From the NCBI GenBank assembly GCA_021531385.1, contig JAFBIR010000002.1, positions 186,001 through 250,000 on the forward strand: a stretch of 64,000 nt of DNA, in the 5' to 3' direction. The notes under the pieces were generated by a model. That model saw only the letters and a program-made list of their open reading frames with translations. It was not told the origin of the DNA and made no database searches. Position 1 is the first letter of the stretch; each line of letters opens with the position of its first letter. Positions 33,353 to 42,935 of the stretch are shown piece by piece. The DNA comes from Parabacteroides distasonis (GTDB lineage: Bacteria > Bacteroidota > Bacteroidia > Bacteroidales > Tannerellaceae). The translations under genes were made by a program, and so were the position numbers.

Positions 33353-36013
33353 CTACAACTTATGGATCACCTGCATCAACTGCGCGCCCAAACCAATGGT
33401 ATAGCCCTGTGACACAAAGACTACCCGGTTGAAAGTGTCGGCGATCAAGAAGATCGGCAATGAATGGGTATTGGTCAAGCGCATCGCCTCGCACATTTCT
33501 TTCTGGATCGCTCCGTCGATGTCGATACCATAGGTGATGGTCGAAGGCAACGTACCGAATTCCTTCGGATCGAAGTTCTTATAGCCCTTCTCATCCGGGA
33601 AGAGCAGCACGATACCACGGCCCCACTCCTCCAACTGCTGGCACTCAGCCGCGATGTCGCGCATCGCATGGTTGGTCGGCTCCTCACGAGCACCCAAGAT
33701 AGCCACGATGTAGTAGCCACGTCCGGTGGTCGCCAAGAGACTGGTCACCTCGTCACTCTCAGGCAGCTTAAACTTATTCTCAGAGTTGAAATTACCAATC
33801 ACCTGAATCTGATCCTGACTCTCACGCATCTCTAACTTGATCGGGGTGGTCTTGCCCTCCTCCACGTTGAAGAAGGTGATCTCTGCCAAGACACTACCAT
33901 TGGCCATACGAGTACCTGTCACCAACATGTAGTGGCCCTCGTCCATCGTCAACGGCTGCTTCAAAAGGCCACTCCAAGTAGCGCCCAAGCCCATATCGAC
34001 ATGGCTACCACTCTCGAAGTTCAAGGTCTGCAAACGGCCTGTCGGCAACACCTTCGCGATGGTGAAATGGCTGTAATACTTCGGATCGGGCAACGCCTTG
34101 ATCGGCTTGTAGGTAGCGACTACCTTACCCTGTTTTGCGTTCACAGGAGCGGCGGCCTCGAAATCGACATCTACCCAAGCGTTGTCTTTCGCATACTGAA
34201 TCTTGCGGGCCACCGGCTCGATGCGAGCAGGAATACCCAAGCTACGTGCCACAGAGACAAAGAAGATATTGCGGGAGTTGTCATCTGCCACACGAGATTT
34301 CCATACACCCATCGGCATGATGGCGATACGTTGCGGATTCAGGTCGTCGTTCAAGGTGATGTTTTGCTTCACCCAATCCACCAAGACCTGCGGATCGGCT
34401 TGTGCCTTCTTCGCTACCTCGGCATCGAAGTTCGCTGCGAAGAACTGCTTATAGGGGGTTATGAACTCCGTGCTGACACGAGGATTCATGACGTAGCGAT
34501 CAAACAAGGGGCTATCCACCGCCGGGGTATTGTTCAAGTGGTCAGTCAATACCTCCAACGAGATGTCGCGCAAGTCTTTCGCTGAGATCACATCGAGCAA
34601 AGCCATCGCCTGCGGGCGCTTCTCGGCCGGTGTCTCCTTCAAGAACTGCTCGATCACCGGCCAGTTACCTCGGCTGGCGATCAGGAACTGAACGGTCTTC
34701 GCCTCGTCAATGCCTAACTCCTTCGCCAACGCCTTGGCCTTCGCATCGGTGTAGAAGGTAGCCACATATTGATTGCGGATCGCATCCTCTTCCAACATGC
34801 GCTTGGCGTTCTCCTCTTTCTGCTCGGTGGTCACCTCAGCCGGGATGGAACCATCCACCGGCGGCACGACATCCAACTCCACGCTGCCTGTGTCACCCGG
34901 ATGCTTATCCAACGTGATCGTCACCTCGCTATCCTTACCGAAGGAGATCTTGCTATACCCAAAGACACCCTCCTTGCTGGCCCATACCAACATATCGCCC
35001 TTACCGGCTGAGAGCGAGCACTGGCCCGAAGCATCAGTCTGCTTGGTCGCCACGCTGTTGAACTCGGCATAGTTGTAGAGCTTAAACTCCACGGTAGCCC
35101 CCTCCACGGCATTGCCTGCGGCATCCTTCACCGTGATCATCGCCTGGGCACTCGGTGCGTAATTGTCGATCACGTTGATCTCGGTGTAACCGCTCGTGCG
35201 AGCCATCACATCCTCCGGACCGTTGTATTTACCGAACACCTTGGTGTGCATCAACATGCCTCGGTAAGCGGGTCCATTGAACCAACCCAAGTTCAAGACC
35301 GGCTCCGGCTCGCAAGCGCCCAAGAAGTACCATTTACCATCTACCCAAGCCTCTACCCACGCATGGTTGTCGTCGGTATGTGCCCAACGAGGGGTATAGA
35401 CCTGACGGGCGGGAATACCCACCGAACGAAGGGCAGCCACTGTGAAGGTAGATTCCTCACCACAACGACCATAGGCGGTCTTAACCGAAGCCAAAGGAGA
35501 GCTGGTGCGGGCATCCGAAGGGGTGTAGATCACCTTCTCATGACACCAGTGGTTCACCTCCAACACCGCATCGTAAAGCGACAGGTCCTTCACACGATCC
35601 TTCAACTCCGCAAAGAAAACCGAGCGGCTGTCATCCAGGTTCTCGTTGTTCACACGCACCGGGAGGACGAAATGGCGGAAGATATCTTCAGGAATGCTCT
35701 TACCCCAAGGCATTTGGGCTTTCGCCTCGAAGGAAGCACGCACATTGCGCAAATAAAACGCCCCGCTGTAATCGGTCAAGTCGCCGATCGGCATGTAGGC
35801 ATAGAGGAAGGTCAAGGCCTCCTTCTCCTGCGGCGTCATTTGCTCGTTAAACACTTCAAACAGATCGCCATTTGGCAAGGCCACCTGTTTCGCTTGGAAA
35901 TCCTTCTCAACCTCAGCCCGATAAGCGGCATCCGAGATGAAATGGGAGCTGTCGCCACAACCTACCAGCAGAAGCAGCGCACACAATCCTGTGAATAGAT
36001 GTTTTTTGTTCAT
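33353..36013 (-). CDS. Transglutaminase-like lipoprotein with a second, degenerate copy
   Basis: 886 residues from ATG 36013. Lipobox ALLLLVGC. A transglutaminase-like domain (about residues 140-260) has the Cys-bearing GRCGEESTFTVAALRSVGIPAR and NHAWVEAW (His). It is followed by an Ig-like carboxypeptidase-regulatory domain, then a second block with the same pattern where Cys is Asp (VADDNSRNIFFVSVARSLGIPAR) and His is Asn (DNAWVDV). The C-terminal 130 residues look thioredoxin-like (RGIVLLFPDEKGY, LPIFLIADTFN). Surface-exposed protein processing is possible; no specific substrate. Confidence 0.75.
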   Translation of the reverse strand: MNKKHLFTGLCALLLLVGCGDSSHFISDAAYRAEVEKDFQAKQVALPNGDLFEVFNEQMTPQEKEALTFLYAYMPIGDLTDYSGAFYLRNVRASFEAKAQMPWGKSIPEDIFRHFVLPVRVNNENLDDSRSVFFAELKDRVKDLSLYDAVLEVNHWCHEKVIYTPSDARTSSPLASVKTAYGRCGEESTFTVAALRSVGIPARQVYTPRWAHTDDNHAWVEAWVDGKWYFLGACEPEPVLNLGWFNGPAYRGMLMHTKVFGKYNGPEDVMARTSGYTEINVIDNYAPSAQAMITVKDAAGNAVEGATVEFKLYNYAEFNSVATKQTDASGQCSLSAGKGDMLVWASKEGVFGYSKISFGKDSEVTITLDKHPGDTGSVELDVVPPVDGSIPAEVTTEQKEENAKRMLEEDAIRNQYVATFYTDAKAKALAKELGIDEAKTVQFLIASRGNWPVIEQFLKETPAEKRPQAMALLDVISAKDLRDISLEVLTDHLNNTPAVDSPLFDRYVMNPRVSTEFITPYKQFFAANFDAEVAKKAQADPQVLVDWVKQNITLNDDLNPQRIAIMPMGVWKSRVADDNSRNIFFVSVARSLGIPARIEPVARKIQYAKDNAWVDVDFEAAAPVNAKQGKVVATYKPIKALPDPKYYSHFTIAKVLPTGRLQTLNFESGSHVDMGLGATWSGLLKQPLTMDEGHYMLVTGTRMANGSVLAEITFFNVEEGKTTPIKLEMRESQDQIQVIGNFNSENKFKLPESDEVTSLLATTGRGYYIVAILGAREEPTNHAMRDIAAECQQLEEWGRGIVLLFPDEKGYKNFDPKEFGTLPSTITYGIDIDGAIQKEMCEAMRLTNTHSLPIFLIADTFNRVVFVSQGYTIGLGAQLMQVIHKL

Positions 36014-36036
36014 ATCGTTGATTAATAAATGGAAGC

Positions 36037-36044
36037 CAAAAATA
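36037..36044 (-). promoter_or_regulatory. -7 element of the transglutaminase-like gene
   Basis: TATTTTTG on the minus strand, 23 bp before ATG 36013; no TTG at -33. Confidence 0.4.
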
Positions 36045-36065
36045 GGCATTTTCCGTCTAATTACG

Positions 36066-36073
36066 TACTTTTG
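36066..36073 (+). promoter_or_regulatory. -7 element of the antiporter gene
   Basis: TACTTTTG, 46 bp before ATG 36120; no TTG at -33. Confidence 0.45.
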
Positions 36074-36119
36074 CCCTACGATTTTAAACAAAAGTGTTCA
36101 CTTATAAAAATTCTTTCTT

Positions 36120-37619
36120 ATGCTTAGCAACCCTGAACATATTCTTTTAATAGCTTCTATCATCTTATTCTTTAGTATATTAGCCAGTAAGGCAGGCTAT
36201 CGTTTCGGTCTTCCCTCGTTGTTGCTTTTCTTGGGCGTGGGTATGCTCTTCGGCAGCGACGGGTTAGGCATTCAGTTTAGTAGTCCGAAAATCACCCAGT
36301 TCATCGGCATGCTGGCGTTGAGCATCATCCTGTTCTCCGGTGGTATGGACACCAAGGTGGCGGAGATCAAGCCGGTCGCCGGGCCCGGTATCGTGCTGGC
36401 CACGTTCGGTGTGCTGGCCACTACCTTCATCACCGGTTCTTTCATCTACATCCTGTTCGACGTCCTATCTGATAAGATCTCGCTGACCTACCCGGAGGCA
36501 CTGCTTTTGGCGGCGGTCATGTCATCTACCGACTCTGCCTCCGTCTTCTCCATCCTGCGTAGCAAGGGGGTCTATCTGAAGGAGCGGTTGCGCCCCACGT
36601 TGGAGCTGGAATCGGGTAGTAACGACCCGATGGCCTACATGCTGACCCTCATCCTCATCGAGGTGATCACGAGCGGAGGCATGAACATCGCCGAGGCGGG
36701 CTTGTCGTTGGTCATCCAGTTGGCCGTGGGTGCCCTCATGGGCTACCTGCTGGGACGGGTATCGGTCTGGATCATCAACAAGATCAATATCGACAACGAG
36801 TCACTCTACCCGATCCTCCTCTTATCGTCCGCCTTCTTCACCTTCACGGCCACCACGCTCTGCAAGGGTAACGGCTACTTGGCGGTCTATTTGGCCGGAT
36901 TGGTGGTGGGCAACGCCAAGATCGTGCACAAGAAGAGCATGGGTACCTTCTTCGAGGGTTTCACCTGGCTCTGGCAGATCGTGATGTTCCTCACGCTGGG
37001 ACTCTTGGTCAATCCGCACGAGATGCTGCCCGTGACAGGAGTGGGCATCTTGGTGGGTGTCTTCATGATCCTGGTCGCACGTCCCATCAGTGTGTTCCTC
37101 AGCTTGATTCCCTTCAAGCATTACTCGTTCAAGGGAAAGTGCTACATCTCGTGGGTAGGCTTGCGTGGAGCGGTGCCTATCATCTTCGCCACCTACCCCT
37201 TGATCGCGGAGATTCCTCATGCCCGGATGTTCTTCAACATCGTCTTCTTCATCACGATCCTCTCGTTGGTGATCCAGGGAACGACCGTGACGGCTGCCGC
37301 CAACTGGTTCGGCATGGTGGATGAGCCGGAGCGGAAGGATGCCTTCGGTATCGAGCTGCCCGAGGAGATCAAGAGTGCCATGAGCGAGATCGACATCACC
37401 CCTGCCGTGCTCTCCCATGGCAACAAGCTGATGGAGCTGACCCTGCCCAACCACACCTTGGCGGTGATGGTCAAGCGGGAGGGTCGCTACTTCATCCCGA
37501 AGGGCAACACCGAATTGCAAGAGCGGGATAAGCTCCTCATCATCTCCGATAACGACGAGGCCCTCCTCCAAGCCTATGAGTCCTTAGGGGTCACGGATTA
37601 TACGATGAAGAAGAATTAA
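36120..37619 (+). CDS. K+/H+ antiporter of the NhaP2/CvrA type
   Basis: 499 residues. Eleven to twelve membrane helices in the CPA1 fold, with MSSTDSASVFSILRSK, ELESGSNDPMAYMLT and WVGLRGAVPIIFATYPL as the ion-transport motifs. After residue 400 there is a soluble RCK_C/TrkA-C-like domain (LMELTLPNHTLAVMVKREGRYFIPKG, LQERDKLLIISDNDEALLQ). It should regulate cytoplasmic K+ and pH. Monocistronic, and 3 bp from the convergent permease gene. Confidence 0.9.
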   Translation: MLSNPEHILLIASIILFFSILASKAGYRFGLPSLLLFLGVGMLFGSDGLGIQFSSPKITQFIGMLALSIILFSGGMDTKVAEIKPVAGPGIVLATFGVLATTFITGSFIYILFDVLSDKISLTYPEALLLAAVMSSTDSASVFSILRSKGVYLKERLRPTLELESGSNDPMAYMLTLILIEVITSGGMNIAEAGLSLVIQLAVGALMGYLLGRVSVWIINKINIDNESLYPILLLSSAFFTFTATTLCKGNGYLAVYLAGLVVGNAKIVHKKSMGTFFEGFTWLWQIVMFLTLGLLVNPHEMLPVTGVGILVGVFMILVARPISVFLSLIPFKHYSFKGKCYISWVGLRGAVPIIFATYPLIAEIPHARMFFNIVFFITILSLVIQGTTVTAAANWFGMVDEPERKDAFGIELPEEIKSAMSEIDITPAVLSHGNKLMELTLPNHTLAVMVKREGRYFIPKGNTELQERDKLLIISDNDEALLQAYESLGVTDYTMKKN

Positions 37620-37622
37620 ATC

Positions 37623-38867
37623 CTACTCATACCTCAACGCCTCGGCGGGAGCGAGACGGGTGGATTGACGAGCGGGATACCACGCACCGGCAAAGGCCAT
37701 GCCCCACAACAGCAAAAGGGTGATGCCCTCGCAGAGGAAGAAGCGGAAGCGGGAGATTGGCATCGCATGCACCTCGATCAACTCGGCGATGGTGATGTTG
37801 AAGGTGATGGGGAGCGTGGGCAGGAAGGCGATCAACACCAAGCCTAATGCCTCACCAATCTGGAGCCGATAGAGCGACCGACGGGAGGAACCCATCGCCA
37901 TGCGCAACCCCATCTCGCCCCGCCGATAGGCCGTGCGGAACCAGAAGGTACCAATGATTCCCAAGAAGATATTGACCAACAGGAAGCCCGCCAAGGCCAA
38001 CTGGGTACGCACCTGATTGCCAACACCATTCTCCTTGAGCATCTGATCGCGCGACTCGGCGAGCGGGACGACCCGCGAGAGGTAACGGTTGCCCACACGC
38101 AACGATTCCTTCAGCTCCCGAAAAAGGCGACCCGCAAACTCCGGGCTGTCCACCTCCGGACGGACACGCACACAGAAGACCAATTCATTCAGATGCACGG
38201 CCCAATCAAACGGCATATAGATCTGCGGAAAGGGAATGTCATAGGCCGTACGTCGGATCTCTGGCGTGACTCCCACGATGCGATGCTGCACAGAGTCTTT
38301 TGCGTCAAGCTGATAAAGTGTCCGCCCCAACAGCTCCCGATCGGGGATAGATACCTCTGGGTTCGTGGTTAGGATGGCGGCACTCGGTTCCCGAAGGGCC
38401 TCGTCTAAGGAGGCGGCAGAGCAAGCGTTCGACACAATGCGGAAGAGCGAGAAGTAACCCGGTGTGACTGCCCCATAAGAACTGACAAACAAACAGGTAT
38501 CGGCTCGAAAGGCCATAGACATTCCACTGAAGTTATAGGGGCAAAGATTATTGGTCATGGCAGCGGCCACCTCCACGCCAGGATAGCTGCGAAGGCGGTT
38601 CAACACCTGCTCACAATAGTCTGCCCGGGCTTCCGCACCCTCTGGTACTCCCTCCTGATAGGCAGGGCTGTTCTGCGAGAGCTCCGCCATACGCACCTCA
38701 TAGACATGGTCGATGTCAAATCCCATCGGACGGTAATAGACATTGCCCATCACGTAGAGCCAATCCACCAAATACCACAAGAGGATCGACACCAAAAACA
38801 ACTCCGCAGCGATCCAAGCGTTCTGCCGCCGTTGGTTCCAAATGAGTGTAAAGATATGCTGTAACAT
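37623..38867 (-). CDS. FtsX/MacB-like ABC permease D (type 2)
   Basis: 414 residues: one N-terminal helix (IAAELFLVSILLWYLVDWLYV), a periplasmic MacB_PCD-like domain, and three C-terminal helices ending PARQSTRLAPAEALRYE. It is of the same subtype as the 40248-41567 gene (shared GNVYYR/QIYNR after the helix, AELF/VELI start, and MGLRMAMGSSRR / IGLRMAMGSSRR). Fourth permease of the group. Likely works as heterodimer with the type 1 permease upstream. Confidence 0.8.
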   Translation of the reverse strand: MLQHIFTLIWNQRRQNAWIAAELFLVSILLWYLVDWLYVMGNVYYRPMGFDIDHVYEVRMAELSQNSPAYQEGVPEGAEARADYCEQVLNRLRSYPGVEVAAAMTNNLCPYNFSGMSMAFRADTCLFVSSYGAVTPGYFSLFRIVSNACSAASLDEALREPSAAILTTNPEVSIPDRELLGRTLYQLDAKDSVQHRIVGVTPEIRRTAYDIPFPQIYMPFDWAVHLNELVFCVRVRPEVDSPEFAGRLFRELKESLRVGNRYLSRVVPLAESRDQMLKENGVGNQVRTQLALAGFLLVNIFLGIIGTFWFRTAYRRGEMGLRMAMGSSRRSLYRLQIGEALGLVLIAFLPTLPITFNITIAELIEVHAMPISRFRFFLCEGITLLLLWGMAFAGAWYPARQSTRLAPAEALRYE

Positions 38868-38892
38868 AACGTATATATATAAAGGTATAGGT

Positions 38893-40185
38893 TCAACGAT
38901 GAATGCTTAACAACTCTACGATCGGGTTATTGGCCGCACGCCAGGCGGGAATACCCGCGCTCAGCAGGTTCAGCACCAAGCAGGCCACGAACGCCAAGAG
39001 GAAGATGAGCGGGTTGAAGAGCATATCCGCCCCCACGAACACCTGTCCTAACCCCTCGACGGTCTCGCCCGTATCCAACAGCCAGCCGGAGAGACCGAGT
39101 ACTACCACATAGGATAACCCGAAACCGATCGCTCCACCGATCAGGGTCTGCAACAGGTTCTCCAAAAGGATCTGACTGACCAACTTTCCACGGGTTGCCC
39201 CAAAGGCTCGTCGCACGCCTAACTCCTCCATGCGTTGCCGCATCCGGCTCTGCGTCAAACCACTCATATTGATGGCCGGCACCAGCATCAGCAGCAAGAC
39301 GATCAAGCCATAGCGCAACACCAACAGTCCGGTCTCCGCCTCGCCGAACGCCCCATTGTCACGAGCCAACAGATCGAGGCGGCTATCCGGCTGCCCGGAG
39401 AGCAACAACTCCCAGTCCCGTTTGCTGGCATTGAGTTTCTCCACGTTACGGGCTACCTCCGCCCGGATCGCCGGGAAGTCGGACGCAGAGGGAGCCAAGA
39501 TGTAGCAAGCGAACGTACCCACCAACCCCTCCGTATTGTTGTCATACAGGGTGGAGTTGGAAGTATAGGGCACCCACACGTCGGCATGGCTGGCCTCTGC
39601 CATCACCGACACGTCGCCCACCACGGCACAGATGCGATAGGGCACATAGTTGAGCTGCATTGTCTGCCCCACCACCTCTATCGAGCCAAAGAGCTGACGG
39701 GCCAACGAGGCACTCACCACCGCCTCCTGCAGGCCGCTATGCACCGCCTCTTGTGGATAGGGCTTCCCTGCCAACACCTTGAACTCGAAGAGCTGCCAGA
39801 AGCCGGCATCGGTGTAGCGCACATCCGCCCGCAACTCTTTGGTTTGATCCATCGTGCTGGCCAAACTACTCCAAGGCTCGGTCGCCAAGCCCACTGCCTC
39901 CGCCGTCTGCAAAGGGTAGAACACCTGCTTCACCACCGACGAGGAGAGGCGGTAGCAATTGTTAAACTCATGGTTCGCCTTGCGGGAGGCCCGTCCGTAC
40001 TGCACGAACAGCATCCGCTCCCGGTGCGTCTCCGGCTTGAATCCGGCCGTCCGCACCTGCCATACGATGACGATCACCATCACGAGGCAGATCGCCAAGG
40101 CGGTACCCAAGATGGATACCATTGATAGCAGGCGGTTCTCCTTGAGTAACCGCCATGCCTGTTTGAAATAGACTTTATTTATCAT
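38893..40185 (-). CDS. FtsX/MacB-like ABC permease C (type 1)
   Basis: 430 residues starting MINKVYFKQAWRLLKENRLLSMVSILGTALAICLVM, which is the pattern of the gene at 41584-42879. Four helices, a periplasmic core, and the FtsX C-terminal motif RMEELGVRRAFGATRGKL. ABC permease of unknown cargo; likely partner of the type 2 permease. No promoter was found before it. Confidence 0.82.
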   Translation of the reverse strand: MINKVYFKQAWRLLKENRLLSMVSILGTALAICLVMVIVIVWQVRTAGFKPETHRERMLFVQYGRASRKANHEFNNCYRLSSSVVKQVFYPLQTAEAVGLATEPWSSLASTMDQTKELRADVRYTDAGFWQLFEFKVLAGKPYPQEAVHSGLQEAVVSASLARQLFGSIEVVGQTMQLNYVPYRICAVVGDVSVMAEASHADVWVPYTSNSTLYDNNTEGLVGTFACYILAPSASDFPAIRAEVARNVEKLNASKRDWELLLSGQPDSRLDLLARDNGAFGEAETGLLVLRYGLIVLLLMLVPAINMSGLTQSRMRQRMEELGVRRAFGATRGKLVSQILLENLLQTLIGGAIGFGLSYVVVLGLSGWLLDTGETVEGLGQVFVGADMLFNPLIFLLAFVACLVLNLLSAGIPAWRAANNPIVELLSIHR

Positions 40186-40220
40186 TGTTTTTATAGCTTT
40201 CAGTCAAATATAATCTCGTG

Positions 40221-40246
40221 TCATTGCGGGCCTTGACCCGCAATGA
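40221..40246 (-). terminator. Strong hairpin between permeases B and C
   Basis: TCATTGCGGG (40221-40230) pairs with CCCGCAATGA (40237-40246), loop CCTTGA. No T-tract on the minus strand, so it may be a processing or attenuation signal, or a dispersed palindromic element, rather than an intrinsic terminator. Confidence 0.45.
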
Positions 40247-40247
40247 A

Positions 40248-41567
40248 CTACTCATCCCCATGCCGCAACGCCACGGCGGGATCCTCTTGGGCGGCACGGG
40301 AGGCCGGCAGCCAGACAGCGAGACAGATCACCGCCGCCACCAACAGCCAAGCCATGAGGTTCGTGAGCAGGAAGCGGAGCGGACCGATGGCCGGGAGATA
40401 GCCCGCAGGCGTATCGCCATAGGGCAGATCCACTAAGCCGATCATCGCCAAGTGCATCTCGATGAAGAGCGCTACCGGTGTAGCTAAGGCCAAGATACAG
40501 ATGCCCTCACGCATCAGCTGGCTCCAGACACCCCGACGACTCGATCCCATCGCCATGCGCAGACCGATCTCGCCCCGCCGTTGCCGCACCCGATACCAGA
40601 AGCTGCCCATCACGCAGAGCAGGATGTTCAACCCCAAGAAAATCAAGAGGGAGAGGCGAATGTTCCAAGCATAGGTGGTGCCAAACAACAACTCTGAACC
40701 CTTCCGGATCTGCTCATAGCTCCGCACATCGTAGAGGTAACAGTTGCCGATGCGCAGCTGCCGCCCCATCTCCAACTCAAACCGCTCAGCGAAGCCCACG
40801 CCTGCCACGGCGGGATCAATCCGGAAGGAGATATAGCGGTCGGCCAACTCCTGCCCCGCCCCGTTCGAAGGTTGGAAAGCATACCCCTCGGGCAGTCGGT
40901 CGTCAAACCGCTTCACATCCTGCAATACCCCTTTCACGATGTAATAAATATCCGGATCGCCCCAGGTAACGCGCACTTTCAAGCCCACCGAAGCCCCGGC
41001 CTGCACATCATCGCCCATCAACTGCTGCTCCACCCGACGGGTGATCACAATGGCGTGCGGATCGGTCCAGTCGAACTCATCCATCCGCACCGCATGGCCA
41101 TCCACCGCCGACACATGACGGAACACCCCGAAGAAATCCTCCCGTGGGTCGATCTGATAAATCGCCATGCTTGCCGTACGGCTCGTGTCCTGCATATTGA
41201 TCAAGCCATCCCCTGAATAACAGGGCGAATAGGGTTGTGAACCGCAATCATAACTGATGCCTACCACCTGCACACCGGGATAGGCCTTCACCCGTTCCAC
41301 CACGCGGCGCAGGTTGGCCTCCATCGCAGCTGAGTCCGCCTCTGCCACTTGATAGGCCGGATCGCTTTCCGGCAGGGAGGCCACCCGCAACACGTAGGTA
41401 TCGTCAATCGAGCGGCCCGCCGGGAGGCAGCGGTTGTAGATTTGCACAAAGAAATAGTCCACCATATACCACGCCACACCGAGCACCAAGATCAGCTCCA
41501 CGAAGATACCGATGTTGCTCCGCCACGTGTTGATCAGCTGTTTCGCCGCATGTATCCAATATTTCAT
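40248..41567 (-). CDS. FtsX/MacB-like ABC permease B (type 2)
   Basis: 439 residues. N-terminal helix VELILVLGVAWYMVDYFFVQIYNR, periplasmic domain, and three C-terminal helices with RRGEIGLRMAMGSSRRGV and ASRAAQEDPAVALRHGDE. Same subtype as 37623-38867. Immediately follows permease A (16 bp). Confidence 0.8.
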   Translation of the reverse strand: MKYWIHAAKQLINTWRSNIGIFVELILVLGVAWYMVDYFFVQIYNRCLPAGRSIDDTYVLRVASLPESDPAYQVAEADSAAMEANLRRVVERVKAYPGVQVVGISYDCGSQPYSPCYSGDGLINMQDTSRTASMAIYQIDPREDFFGVFRHVSAVDGHAVRMDEFDWTDPHAIVITRRVEQQLMGDDVQAGASVGLKVRVTWGDPDIYYIVKGVLQDVKRFDDRLPEGYAFQPSNGAGQELADRYISFRIDPAVAGVGFAERFELEMGRQLRIGNCYLYDVRSYEQIRKGSELLFGTTYAWNIRLSLLIFLGLNILLCVMGSFWYRVRQRRGEIGLRMAMGSSRRGVWSQLMREGICILALATPVALFIEMHLAMIGLVDLPYGDTPAGYLPAIGPLRFLLTNLMAWLLVAAVICLAVWLPASRAAQEDPAVALRHGDE

Positions 41568-41583
41568 AACCTCTTCTCTCCTC

Positions 41584-42879
41584 TTATTTTAAGTTTAACG
41601 ACTCCACGATCGGCCTCCGCGAAGCCCGCCATGCCGGGATCATCGCCGAAAGCAGATTCAACACAAAGCAGACCGCAAGGGCGATCAAGAAGACCCTTGG
41701 ATTGAGCAGCGAGCCCGTAGGCAACGCCATCGCCGACACCTCCGTGGTGGTCACATCCATCGGTGAGCTGAAGAAGATCCAGCCCCGCACCAACTGCACC
41801 AAGCCGAAGCTGACCAACAGGCCCAACGCCCCGCCGAGCAGCGTATAGAGCAGGTTCTCCGTCAGGATCTGGCTGAAGAGCGTCGTGCGTGGCGCACCAA
41901 ACGCCCTCCTGACCCCTAACTCCGCCATGCGGCGATTCATCCGCGAGTCGGCCATACCGCTCAGGCTGACCGCCGGGATCAGCAACAACAGCAGGAAAAT
42001 CAAGCCATAGCGCATCAGCTCCGGAGCCACCTCGGGTGCATGGTTGGAATATTTCCGGAAGCTACTCACCCAGAAGGGATCGGGCGCACCCAACGCATCG
42101 AACGAACCCTCCGGCTGCAACTCCCGATCGTACTGGGCGATCCGCTCAGCGACCTGCTTCCTCACGGCCTCCGTCGAGGCCCCCTCCTTCACCAAGGCCA
42201 CCGATGCATAGGGGCCTAAACCCGATTGGTTCCACACCCGATTCCATTCCGGATCGACCGTGAAGGGCACATAGATGTCGGCGTAGCAGTTGCCCATGAA
42301 GGGCGAGGCCGTCTCCACCACGCCCACCACCCGATAGGCCTTGAAATGGAGCTTCACCTCCTGCCCCACCGCCGGCTCCGTACCAAACAGCTGACGTGCC
42401 AACCGCTCCGTGATCACCGCCACTGGCAAACCGCTCTGAAAGGCCTCCTCGCCGAAGGGTTTTCCCGCCAAGAAGCGGAAGGCATAGACCCGCCAATAGC
42501 CTGCGTTGGTCTTCTGCACCGTCACCGGCAACTGTGTCGGCCTGTCGGCGGGCTGCACGAAATCCTCATGGTCGAAGCTCTCGTAAATCGCCACAGCCTC
42601 TACCTCTTCTATCCCCTCGTAGGCTCGTTCGAGCAGGGGATAGGCCAGCGAGGAACTGCTTATGCCATTCCCCTCTTTTTGCTTATACACCCCATATTTC
42701 CAAACTAACTCCCGCCCCCGGTTCATATCGGGATAGAGCGGGGCAAATTTCACGTAGAGCACGATGCTCAGCACCATCACTAAGGAGATCGCCAATCCCG
42801 TCCCGACAATATAGACCATGCTGAACAGCCGCTCTTGCTTGATCAAAGCCCAAGCCTGCTTCATATATAATCCGATCAT
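41584..42879 (-). CDS. FtsX/MacB-like ABC permease A (type 1)
   Basis: 431 residues from ATG 42879 (MIGLYMKQAWALIKQERLFSM). This start is favoured by the matching MINKVYFKQAW start of permease C; the open frame extends ten codons further. Four helices and a conserved AELGVRRAFGAPRTTLFS motif. With permease B forms the first pair; C and D are a duplicate pair. The ATPase gene lies 1.04 kb upstream on the same strand, separated by an opposite-strand HU-like gene. Confidence 0.82.
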   Translation of the reverse strand: MIGLYMKQAWALIKQERLFSMVYIVGTGLAISLVMVLSIVLYVKFAPLYPDMNRGRELVWKYGVYKQKEGNGISSSSLAYPLLERAYEGIEEVEAVAIYESFDHEDFVQPADRPTQLPVTVQKTNAGYWRVYAFRFLAGKPFGEEAFQSGLPVAVITERLARQLFGTEPAVGQEVKLHFKAYRVVGVVETASPFMGNCYADIYVPFTVDPEWNRVWNQSGLGPYASVALVKEGASTEAVRKQVAERIAQYDRELQPEGSFDALGAPDPFWVSSFRKYSNHAPEVAPELMRYGLIFLLLLLIPAVSLSGMADSRMNRRMAELGVRRAFGAPRTTLFSQILTENLLYTLLGGALGLLVSFGLVQLVRGWIFFSSPMDVTTTEVSAMALPTGSLLNPRVFLIALAVCFVLNLLSAMIPAWRASRRPIVESLNLK

Positions 42880-42893
42880 CTCTTTATTTCCAT

Positions 42894-42901
42894 TACCTTT
42901 G
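42894..42901 (+). promoter_or_regulatory. -7 element of the HU/Ig-like gene
   Basis: TACCTTTG, 34 bp before ATG 42936, inside the 57-bp divergent gap with permease A; no clear -33. Confidence 0.5.
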
Positions 42902-42935
42902 TGGCACATTATTTCTTTTTAAACAAACAGCAACT

